Assembly (NCBI GenBank): GCA_015852425.1
Contig: JAAAIG010000751.1
Location: 418 to 12,966, forward strand
Reading direction: 5' to 3'
DNA: 12,549 nt
DNA from: Gryganskiella cystojenkinii
Lineage: Eukaryota > Mortierellomycota > Mortierellomycetes > Mortierellales > Mortierellaceae
Shown: positions 1 through 8,703 of the stretch, in pieces
How positions within the stretch are numbered: the first letter of the stretch is position 1
How the letters are laid out: the number at the start of each line of letters is the position of its first letter
Made by a program: the position numbers and the translations under genes
Notes under the pieces: generated by a model
Database searches by the model: none
Told to the model about the DNA's origin: nothing
What the model saw: only the letters and a program-made list of their open reading frames with translations

Positions 1-284
1 GCGAAACCACGATGTTCAAAGGAAGCAGTCACCTTAAAAATCACGTTCTCTGTTTCTGCAAGGGTGAGGTTCTTTCCCACCATTCACCTTCGACACGAAC
101 TTACATCCTCCTCTCAAGCATACATTTATTCCTTCATTCCTCGGTCAAAGACTGCAACCAAAATACTATCCTCCTTACCCAAGCGTGGCCTCGAATTCAC
201 GTCTTCATTGATAACATCAACAAGCAAAATACACGGGACATCGCACATAGACCCATTCTCAACAAAAAGAACGCAACTCGTCCG
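1..284 (+). promoter_or_regulatory. 5' leader / promoter end of FIG4
   Basis: No gene is recognised here. Apart from one ATG at 12-14, the stretch has no ATG on the plus strand until the proposed FIG4 start at 285, as expected for an untranslated leader. The frame from 12 stays open into FIG4, but its translation has no family resemblance and reads like leader sequence. No TATA box or other convincing core promoter element was seen, so the promoter itself may lie left of the window. Confidence 0.4.
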
Positions 285-3200
285 ATGCCCGTCCCTGGCG
301 AGTCATTCACCAGTTCGCCATCACCACCGCTACAACCTCCACCACCGCCACCACCACCTCTGGAAAGCCTGTCCGAGTTTCCAGCTTTTACTTTTCCACC
401 ACCGCCAGCTCGACCAGGCCATGTCGTCCTGAACAGGTTTGTCCTCTATGAGACCAAGACTGTAAGCAGATAAAAAAAAAAATCACATATTGCGCAGAAA
501 CAAAGAAAAAGAGAAAAGGAATCTTCTCATCTCTGATAGTCTGCTAGACATGTCTGTCTTTGCAAATCACACATCATTCCCCCCACCTGACCATTTTCTG
601 TTTTTAAACGAAAATCAGCGCTTTTTTATTGTCGGAACAAACGCTCCCGCAGGAACACGGTTTCGTGTTCTCAAGATTGACAGGACCACAACCCCAGACG
701 AACTGAGTATCACCGAAGATGAAGCCGTCTATTCCAAAACCGAGGTCGATGACCTCCTTGACATGATCGCGAACGGCAACAAGGCCACAGGCGGGATGCG
801 TGAGATCACAAAATTTTACGGAATCGTGGGCTTTGTCCGCTTCACAGAGGGCTATTACATGAGTCTGATCACGAAACGTTCACCCGTGGCCTTGATCGGA
901 GGCCATTACATCTTTCATATTGACGCTACCTCCACTGTCTCGATCCATTCCTCAACCACACCGACCTCAAAACTCGACAAGAATTCAGACGAGGCGCGGT
1001 ACCTGCAAATGTTTCAGATGGTCGACTTGACGAAAAACTTTTACTTTTCGTACTCGTACGATGTCACCAGGACGTTGCAATGGAACATGACTAGGAATCA
1101 CAAAGCCGAGGGGAGGAATCGCATGTTTGTGTGGAACCAGTACCTCTTGGAAAACGCGTTTGGTCCTCAGACCGGGATCGAGAACCAATGGGCACTTCCG
1201 ATCATGTACGGATTCGTGGATCAATCAAGTACGTTCCTGTCAGTCGATTTTATTGAGCCTGCAGATTCTATCGTCGCGGTGCGAGAAGTTTACTCCCGCT
1301 TTTTTTTTCTTGCTCTACTCCATAGAACTATCGATCTTGGGACGAAACGTATATGTGACTCTAATTGCTCGTCGATCAAGATTCTTTGCTGGTGCTCGAT
1401 TCCTGAAGCGAGGAGTCAACGACAGGGTACTGAACGAGTCAAAAATTCGAGTCGAAGGCCTTTAGGAAGTTACTATATTTAGCATTCATAACCTCATGCT
1501 ACCTTATCTCACCTCTAGGGCTATGTTGCGAACGACGTAGAAACGGAGCAGATCGTATCGGAGATGTCGACAACATCCTTCTACGGCGCCGGATCCTTAC
1601 ACGCCAACCCCAACCATACCTCATTTGTCCAACATCGAGGCTCGATCCCTTTGTTCTGGACTCAGGATGGAACCAATATGTCACCAAAACCACCAATTGA
1701 ACTTAATGTGGTCGACCCTTACTTCTCTGCGGCTGCACTCCATTTCGACGACATGTTCAAGCGCTATGGTGCTCCCTGTATCGTGCTCAACTTGATCAAG
1801 GCCAAGGAAAAGACTCCTCGTGAATCGCTGTTGCTAAAAGAGTTTGAGGATTGTATTGACTACCTGAATCAGTTCTTGCCCGAGGACAAAAAAATCTGGC
1901 ATATCAAGTGGGACATGTCCAGGGCGTCTAAGAGGTAGGAGATTAGTATTTGTGTCAGAGTTGGTATTATGCGTTTAACGTGGCCTTGACGTTTAATTTT
2001 TTATTATTATTCATCTTCCTTATTGTCGATATAGCCCGAATGAAAATGTGATTTCTGTACTGGAGATCATTGCTGAAAAAACGTTTGCGCAGACAGGATT
2101 CTTTCACAGTGGGCATCACCAAAGCCATCAAAGGGACTATGATGTTGAATCTGTGAATCATGACGTCGGACCTGACATCAAAAACGGCAAGAAGGATCAA
2201 TATCAACGAGGGGCTGATGTCAAAGGAAACAAGAAGAGCAATCTCCGAAACTCTGGACTTCAGAATGGTGTGGTGCGAACCAACTGTATCGATTGTCTGG
2301 ATCGAACAAATGCAGCCCAGTTCATCATCGCAAAGTGTGCACTCGGACACCAGGTATGTCAGTTCTCAAAGCAGATGTTGCTAAAGTGACCCTTGTGGAG
2401 AAACCAACTCTTTTTTGTATTATATACCTACATCAGCTCTATTCACTAGGGTTGATCGCAGAGCCAGTTGTACCGTTTGATTGCGATGTAGTCAATATGT
2501 TGACAGAGATGTATCATGATCACGGAGACACGATAGCGCTGCAGTACGGAGGATCACATCTCGTAAATACCATGGAAACCTACAGAAAAATCAACCAGTG
2601 GACCAGTCACAGTCGCGATATGATTGAGAGCATCCGTCGATTCTATAGCAACAGTTTTGTTGGTGAGTATTGAGGATGAGCCTAACAGCAGGAGGTGCTA
2701 CAGGGTTGGTCAATTTCGAGGCGCTAATATTCGTTGGTATTTTGATCTAAAATTCTAGACGCCGAGAAACAAGACGCCATGAATTTGTTTCTAGGAAACT
2801 ATCGTGTCAGGAAAGGAACTGGTCCTGCCCTTTGGGAGTTACCAGGCGATTACCATCTGCATAACATCACCGATCCAGAGATGAAGAGGATACGAAAAAG
2901 TTATACCAAATGGTGGACCCCAGATGCGCTTTTGCCGCAAGAGGTCTTGGCCCGAAAGAGCTTTTTGGAAGAAGAGGCTGCGATCGCACGAAACGAGTAC
3001 CTGATGAACAAGTTCCGACTGGATGACGCGGGATACGATGAGGTCACTGGTGGAGCGTATGACGATCTGGATTACGACCAAGATGTCTACGATGATGATG
3101 AAGGAGATGGAGAGTATTCTTACGATGAGTACGGAGGCGACGGAGCTGGTAATGACAGGGAGGATGAACAAGGCGCGGACGAAATTTTGGACCAGCGGCT

Positions 3201-6200
3201 GGATAGCTTGGATCCCAGTCTGAAGCCCATTGGCCACAAGAGAAGGAGACAAAGGCGTCATGACAATAGCAGAGACGAATCTGGCACCCCGAAAGGCATG
3301 GTCCGAGAGGATCATATTGAGCATCTTCATTCTGAGGATGAAGGAGAGTACTCAACCAGCAGTGCTCAAGACCCATCGCTCACCCATTTGGAACGAGTCG
3401 ATAGCATAGACTCGATACAATCTGGTCAATCCAGTCAATCCGGAGAGCTAGCTGCAACTGCGACGCAAGATTCTCCTCGGCGACTCAGTCTTGGCACGAC
3501 CCCCAAGGTCTCATCGATGCAATCGTTTGGCGACCCTCGACGAGGCAGCACCGCACATCGACCGAAGGGTATTCCTACCTCACGCTCAAATCCCAATGTC
3601 AGGTCGCCCTCAACTGCAGACAATGGCGACAATGGACCACTCTCGGGCCGAGTTTCGTCGCTTGATGGCACCTATATCGATTTTCAGGATCGAATCGTCC
3701 CGCCGCTGAGCTTGCTCAAGATCCAACCTAAATTCTCGACGCCAACAGCAGCCGCACCTCGTCCAATGTCCTCTGCATCTTCGATCTCTTCTTCTTTGAG
3801 ACACTATCATCCTTCACATTTACCAGCGCCTGATCTTCGACATTCAGGATCCCGCTCCAGTATGGGTGCATCCTCTTACTCAGCAGCGTCGAGACCTGGG
3901 AGCGCAGCGGCTTACTATTACTATGCGAATAGCGGCGGCAACGTGACTCGAGGGGAGCAGTATACTTATGATATGATGGCGGGTTGTTCGCGGGACGACG
4001 ATGATGAAGATGGTACCGGTGCCTCTGCAGGGTGGGAAGAGTACTGGGACGAGTATTATCGGCCCAAGGTTCAGACGTCATTTCAGCGACTCTTTGCGTA
4101 CAACATGAACTCGACCAATCGATACATGCCACCAGGGTAAAATTATTGATCAGAGTAACGTTTTATACTGTGATGACCTACTCCAAAGCTGATTCAAGTC
4201 TATTTTCTGCATTGATAGGATCAAGCTCACTTCGGAGCAGAGCCCTTTCGAGGTGAGACAAAATCATAGTCTTCCATCACAAGCCGAGATCAAGTATGTG
4301 TACCTTAGTTTCGGAACAAATTTGACCACACAATGACACTCAGGTATAAGGGACTAACAGTGGCAACGTCCTCTACTCGATTTTGCTAGGGCGGCCGCGA
4401 AATCCGAGAAGCCCTCTATGCTGAGCTGGCTGGGGCTTACGGGAAGCAATGGAAACAGCAACGGAAACAACGGAAACAACAAAAACAGAGCATCCCCTGC
4501 TCCCGGGTCAAAAGCATCTTCAATCTCGTCCATCTCGACCTCTTCGAATGGATCAAAGACGTTGCCATTGAGCGCAGGTCGCAAGAAAGGTTTCCTCGCC
4601 AGTCTGGATGAAGACAGCGTGGTCTCTGAGAAGAGTAGTTCGAAAAACTCGCACAAAGACGGAGTGGCGCATCATGCTCGGAGCAGTCGACTCTCCATTG
4701 CGTCCTTTCCGGTCTCAGAGTACGACGAGAAGTCATCCGCAGGGTTTTCAAAGAACGGCAGTAGCAACGGTCAAAAGGATGTCAAGGTGCGGCTCCCATC
4801 TTATATACCGCGGTCCAAAGAAGAGGAATGGGAGTTGACCAAGAATGTTTGGACCAATTTGCCTCAGTTTGCGATCCATGATCCGGATTTCGTACCACCA
4901 CCGTTGAATATCATTGCTGGAGCCGAACATGGAAAAGGGGCCTCGGAAGCCACTGCAATCGATGGTGCGATCGTGGGTGAGGTCAGTGGAACTAAAGGTC
5001 GTTCAGCTATTGAGGAAATAGTCAAGAAATCTCTGCAACCGGACGTAACCACGCACGAGTCCAAAGAATACAAAAGGTTTGTTTGTTTCTTACTTTCTCT
5101 TTTTTTTTTTTTTGCGCCGTCTATTTGCGCTCGGTTGTTGTTATGAAAAATAGTCGCTGATTTATCCATTTTGATTCATTTCGCCTTTGCTAGATATACC
5201 CAGCAGTTCAAGTCTATCCGGTTCGACTCTGTACCAGTCAAGGGCGCTGCTTCCTTTGGTATTAATGCTCAGTCAAGTCAAACGGAAGAGTGGCCTACAG
5301 GATCGAATCCCAATACTGCGACGGCTACCCCTGTCTCTGGCTCAGTTGCAAACGGATTGAGTAAGATGCAAGAGCAAGGTCAACAGTCGCCAACTCGACA
5401 GCATATGACCACGTACCAACAACAGTATCAGGATGCTATCCGACCTACTCTTAACGTCATTAGCAGGAATGGAGGGGCTGGTCCCTCTCGACGAGGTTAT
5501 CCAACGGTATCGTCAAGCTCAACGGCAACTTTAGGAACAACCGAGTTGAATGATGACGAAGACGAATTTTATTATGCTGCTTCTCGAGCAGCACAGCCAT
5601 CAAGTCAACTTCCTCAGCAACAAACACTAGGTCGACCTTCAAGCCGACGTGTGTCTTTGTCCGCGATTGCTGCCGATAGTTCTCAAGCGGAAGGTGGTGA
5701 TGACATGGATGCTTACCCAGACCCACCGATTATGCTGGCCCCTATCCAGACTGTGATCAAGGCCCCAAGCGAGTCCGAGATGGTCCTATATAATGCCCAT
5801 GTGGAGTTGCCAAAGTTGACACTGTACACGGTGGGTCAGACGAGTTTGAATCCGTATTGGGGCGCAAGTTCAGGAACGAGAGCACGTTATGATGCGTATA
5901 TGATGTGGATCTTGAAAGGTCGATATGGCAATTTGACAGCGGCAGCAGCGGCGGCGGCACAACAACAGCAGCACTTGCAGCAGGCTTCTAGGACGGGCTC
6001 CAGCGGTCAATTGGTTGTTGGAGTCTCTGGGTCCGGTACGGGTACAGGAGGAGAGACCAACGGCAGCGCATCACAAGGTACATCTGCAGCAACACATGGT
6101 GGACAGGACCCTATGACTATTACTGAAGAAGCGTCATTGGATAACTCGCACCAGCAACAGCAACATCATAAGCAACAACAACAACAACAGCAGCAACGTG

Positions 6201-6262
6201 GGAAGGAGAAACAGGGACGACACAGCAAATCGGCGATAGGCTTAGGTCTTGGGCTGGGATAG
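285..6262 (+). CDS. FIG4: FIG4: SAC-domain polyphosphoinositide phosphatase, ten exons
   Basis: Removes the 5-phosphate from PI(3,5)P2 on vacuole/endosome membranes, in a complex with Fab1/PIKfyve kinase and Vac14 (family knowledge). Exons: 285-461, 619-1228, 1326-1426, 1519-1934, 2035-2353, 2437-2662, 2759-4136, 4219-4293, 4390-5076, 5194-6262; they join in frame to 1685 residues, against about 880-907 in yeast and human. A proline-rich N-terminus (eight prolines at residues 18-25) precedes the SAC domain (about 54-690), which shows [48 protein letters not shown] and the catalytic CX5R motif [12 protein letters not shown] (Cys519, Arg525). Then come an acidic stretch (about 715-755), Ser-rich linkers, and islands resembling the Fig4 tail (about 1042-1095, 1238-1273, 1540-1576). 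The end is poly-Ala/Gln and a GLGLGLG tip. The start is the first ATG after position 14; its context is weak (C at -3). The N-terminus and the smallest exon are the least certain parts. Confidence 0.94.
337..360 (+). repeat. CCA/CCG triplet run coding poly-proline in FIG4 exon 1
   Basis: A run of CCA, CCG and CCT triplets encodes eight consecutive prolines near the Fig4 N-terminus, followed further on by a second short run of four. Poly-proline of this kind can bind SH3/WW/profilin-type partners, but no partner can be named from the sequence. The tract supports 285 as a coding start only weakly, since the stretch could also be compositional noise ahead of the conserved domain. Confidence 0.6.
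2270..2311 (+). other. FIG4: SAC phosphatase active-site motif CX5R in FIG4
   Basis: Encodes a run containing [12 protein letters not shown] in exon 5. The first cysteine codon is at 2285-2287 (residue 519) and the arginine codon at 2303-2305 (residue 525). In the SAC family this cysteine is the nucleophile and the arginine binds the phosphate. Both are intact, so the enzyme is predicted to be active. Confidence 0.93.
6171..6197 (+). repeat. CAA/CAG microsatellite coding poly-glutamine in FIG4
   Basis: Mixed CAA and CAG codons encode an uninterrupted glutamine run close to the Fig4 C-terminus. Other Gln clusters and a GCA/GCG poly-alanine run (5939-5960) lie just upstream. The codons stay in frame through the repeat. 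Length variation between strains is plausible for a triplet repeat of this type. Confidence 0.8.
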
Positions 6263-6412
6263 TAGTTCCCGTTTCATACCACATTGAAAAAGAGTTTGAT
6301 ACCATGTTTACTATTTGTGCTTGTCTGCTCAGATGCACACAACTCAAGATACCCCCCTGTTCATGGTGGTTGCTCTGACTTTTTTTTCGCCCCTGAAATG
6401 ATTGGAGTGGGT

Positions 6413-6436
6413 GACAGACGGGCAGACGGACAGACG
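6413..6436 (+). repeat. Period-8 tandem repeat G(A/G)CAGACG x3
   Basis: Three head-to-tail 8-bp units: GACAGACG, GGCAGACG, GACAGACG, followed by a partial fourth (ACAG). It lies between FIG4 and WHI2, about 420 bp upstream of the WHI2 start. Function unknown; it could be a cluster of factor-binding sites or a simple minisatellite. Confidence 0.75.
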
Positions 6437-6489
6437 ACAGGATGAACAGCGGGTGGAAAGGGTGTATGAACAATAATTTGTGGTGCTGT

Positions 6490-6504
6490 GGGGGAGGGGG
6501 GGGG
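6490..6504 (+). repeat. G-tract (G5-A-G9)
   Basis: Fourteen guanines interrupted by one adenine, the longest homopurine G run in the window. It lies in the presumed WHI2 promoter or distal leader. A G-quadruplex is possible only if distant GGG runs at 6451 and 6460 join in, so it is recorded as a composition feature only. Confidence 0.7.
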
Positions 6505-6857
6505 TTTTATCTTCATTGGTCTCATCATTTAAGCATTTTGTTTCTTTGCCCTTTGCCCATTGCATCCATTTCCTCGATTCCATCCATCCCGTTCATCCTA
6601 ATCTGTTTCTATCGTATACCAAACCACACACTCTCTTCTATCCTTGCAAAGACCAGCCAAACACAACAACAACAACAAAACAACATCCTTGTCCGCACTG
6701 CCCTCGCATCCAAAAGGGCATTGACCTCGCCTCTTCTGCTTTTCTTCTCTCTCTCTCTCTGTCTTCATCCTTCCCTTTTCCGCTCGTCTGTTTCTTCTCC
6801 ACTCTGTCCTCCTCACACACCCTCTCATCCCCATCCATATAACAAATACCACACGCC

Positions 6858-8022
6858 ATGGCCATGTCCAACTCGCCCATCACCCAGGTCTCAGAGTCAC
6901 CCATCACTCAGGTCTCGCAATACTCTTCTGCTCCACCTTCGCCGGGCCAGGGAGGTTTCCCCTCCAAGCTCCTCTTGGACTTGCGTGGAACCCGGTTTGA
7001 GATTGACCGCGAGGTCCTCGTCTCGCTCCCAGAGAGCATCCTCATCGTCATGTTCCCCAACGGTCTCATCCTCGGTCGTGGCGGCCACTCTGACAGTTAT
7101 GATGACGACGACAACAACTCGGACGAGTCAATGTCCCTGGACGACCAAATCATCTTTGTCGACTTTGACCCGGCCTGTATGGACTATGTCCTCGACTTTT
7201 ACAATGAAGCCCAGGAAGCTGGAGAACAACAGAGACTCGCCAACCCGCAATTACATCAACAACAGCAACAGATTCCTCAACAGAACCCATTGCTGAACAA
7301 ACAGGCCATCATTGTCCTGAGAGAAGAACTTGACTACTTTGCCATCACCCCGCCCCGCTCTGGTTTCCCTGCAAAGGAGGATGTACCGGCGACAGGACCG
7401 ATTCTGGCAGACAAGGCCAAGGTCCAGGTCAAGACCTTGTGTGGGACACACCTGTTGGAACAACGCAAGATCTTTACCGCTCTTCAACGCAACATCAACA
7501 AGGAGAACAATGTGGCGGAACAGCATCTCATTGACATGCTCTGTGTCTCGGGCTTCTCCAGGGATGACGAATGGGGTTACCGTGATATCGAACCCAAGAA
7601 GACCTCGATTGTCAGTATCGCCTTGGTGATGCTCAAGACCACCGGCAGTGGTAACCAGATGGCCACTGCCCAAAAGTTGTTGCTCTTCTGGAGAAAACCC
7701 GCTGTAAGGACTCTCTCTCTCTCTCTCTTTTTATTATATCATCTTGTTGAACTCCCCTTTTTCTGGTTCTTTGTTCGTCTGTTGTGTTTAACCATGAGAG
7801 CCTCCGCTTTTGTTTTTCTGTTTCTTTTTTTTTCAATTGCGTTTTGCTTCTATTCAACCTTGTTGCCTGGCGAACTAATATCGATTCTTTCTCTGCTGTC
7901 ATCTATTGTAGAGAAAATGCTGGTGGGACGGTGTCGAGGTCGAACTGGATGAGGGCGAAAACAAGTTGCCGATTCGATTGTGGGCGAGAAGGACGTGGAC
8001 TTTGGAACTTGTTCTTGTCTAA
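6858..8022 (+). CDS. WHI2: WHI2-like BTB-fold stress-response / TORC1 regulator, two exons
   Basis: In yeast, Whi2 works with the plasma-membrane phosphatases Psr1/Psr2 to activate the general stress response and restrain TORC1 when amino acids are scarce. Exons are 6858-7703 and 7912-8022, phase 0, giving 318 residues. The BTB-like core opens with LDLRGTRFEIDREVL and SLPESIL..MFPNGLIL (residues 40-71). It is followed by an acidic Asp/Ser loop (about 83-96), VDFDPACMDYVLDFYNEAQE, a Gln-rich insert (about 134-145) and REELDYFAI. Exon 2 supplies the family's C-terminal KCWWDG block, which confirms the splice. ATG 6858 has a strong context (gccATGG); an in-frame ATG at 6864 is an alternative. 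The 208-bp intron, the longest complete one here, carries a CT run at 7711-7728 and an AG acceptor at 7910-7911. Length is shorter than yeast Whi2 (about 490 residues). Confidence 0.92.
6873..6916 (+). repeat. 24-bp in-frame duplication at the WHI2 N-terminus
   Basis: Two 20-bp blocks, 24 bp apart and differing at three positions, encode SPITQVSE and SPITQVSQ. The eight-codon period keeps the reading frame. The differences are synonymous within the shared SPITQVS core, which suggests the repeat has been kept at protein level or is recent. Ser-Pro pairs could be kinase sites, but that is inference. Confidence 0.8.
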
Positions 8023-8703
8023 ACAAGACCCACAAACCCCAATCCTCACAATGACAACGGCGATAACATGTCGACTTTGCTTGTTTTTTTTACCTTCTTA
8101 TTTTTACATCCCCCCTTACCTTACCCAATTGCTGCTTGCCGCTTGTTGAGTTTCTGCACAAGCTGGCGCATAGACCTTTTCAGCACCCATATATTATATC
8201 TATTCTTCCGTTGTTTCGTAATGCTCTTTGGGAATGGACGGCTTTTTTGCTACGCGGAAAACCAAGAAAAAAGAAAAAAAGAAAACAAGGCAAGCTTGTC
8301 CATTTACCTCCCCTCTCTCTCCCCACGTACACACACCGCCACCAAGCACCCCCCTCCACTTCTCACTTCTTATTGTTATACCCTATTTTTTTATGAATTA
8401 AAAAAAAAACAACAGCAATGATATACCTTTATTCTCGCTTCAGATTCTAGAGCAAAATGCGGGGAAATAATCGAGAGTTCAATCACGCGTGTCGGCGCGT
8501 CATGTCTGGATTGCATTCGATGATAGGATTTGTCACCATCAGTTTTTTTTCCACAGTTTGTTTTCAGTCCTTTTGGAATCATCATCATCGACGACCAGAC
8601 ATTACTGACATCAAAGAACCAACATGGATATGAAAAAAGGATACAGGTGTCAAGCCAGCTTATCTAGCAGCTAGTGAAAGGGGGTTGTTCAAAAAAAAAG
8701 TGT
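8023..8703. other. Convergent intergenic region between WHI2 and COG6
   Basis: 681 bp holding the two 3' untranslated regions. No gene is seen. Open frames on either strand are low-complexity, T/C-rich on plus and A/G-rich on minus, without family resemblance. An A10 run sits at 8400-8409 just after AATTAAA (8396-8402), a possible plus-strand processing signal for WHI2. A minus-strand AATAAA lies at 8433-8428 for COG6. If both are used, the two transcripts would end within a few tens of bases of each other. Confidence 0.5.
8428..8433 (-). terminator. Possible COG6 polyadenylation signal AATAAA
   Basis: A canonical AATAAA hexamer reads on the minus strand about 270 nt beyond the COG6 stop codon. 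No nearer match to this hexamer was seen on that strand. Fungal polyadenylation signals are loose, so this is only a candidate. Confidence 0.4.

Larger units (their letters stand above)
6263..6857 (+). promoter_or_regulatory. FIG4 3' end and WHI2 promoter/leader (595 bp intergenic)
   Basis: No gene is seen. The left part is presumably FIG4 3' untranslated sequence, though no AATAAA was found. The middle has three period-8 copies of G(A/G)CAGACG at 6413-6436 and a G5-A-G9 tract at 6490-6504. From about 6470 to 6857 there is no plus-strand ATG, and the sequence becomes strongly pyrimidine-rich with a TC run at 6745-6760. That pattern fits a long WHI2 5' leader. Two CCCCT elements (6354-6358, 6390-6394) match the yeast stress-response element core. 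Confidence 0.55.

Noticed and set aside
2839..3330. Long minus-strand open frame (163 codons), hydrophobic
   Set aside because: It is the antisense shadow of FIG4 exon 7, where acidic GA-rich codons read backwards as Ile/Val/Ser. It has no family resemblance and no separate promoter context.
3728..4132. Minus-strand open frame of 134 codons inside FIG4
   Set aside because: Antisense of the Ser/Ala-rich coding region; composition-driven and unrecognised.
4253..4389. Donor GTGAGA at 4253 as the end of FIG4 exon 8
   Set aside because: Using it with the acceptor at 4389 breaks the reading frame and loses the VRQ continuation that resembles human Fig4. The donor at 4294 keeps both.
4390..6262. 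Exons 9-10 as a separate downstream gene
   Set aside because: No convincing start of its own. The acceptor phases match FIG4 exon 8 exactly, and the SPFEVRQ and YDAYMM-type islands fit a stretched Fig4 tail. cDNA could still overturn this.
6445..6510. G-quadruplex upstream of WHI2
   Set aside because: Only one strong G tract is present. Other GGG runs need a loop of about 27 nt, so a stable quadruplex is not well supported.
6442..7296. Plus-strand open frame of 284 codons across the WHI2 start
   Set aside because: It overlaps the recognised WHI2 frame out of register. The product is Ser/Pro/Thr-rich from pyrimidine-rich leader sequence and matches nothing.
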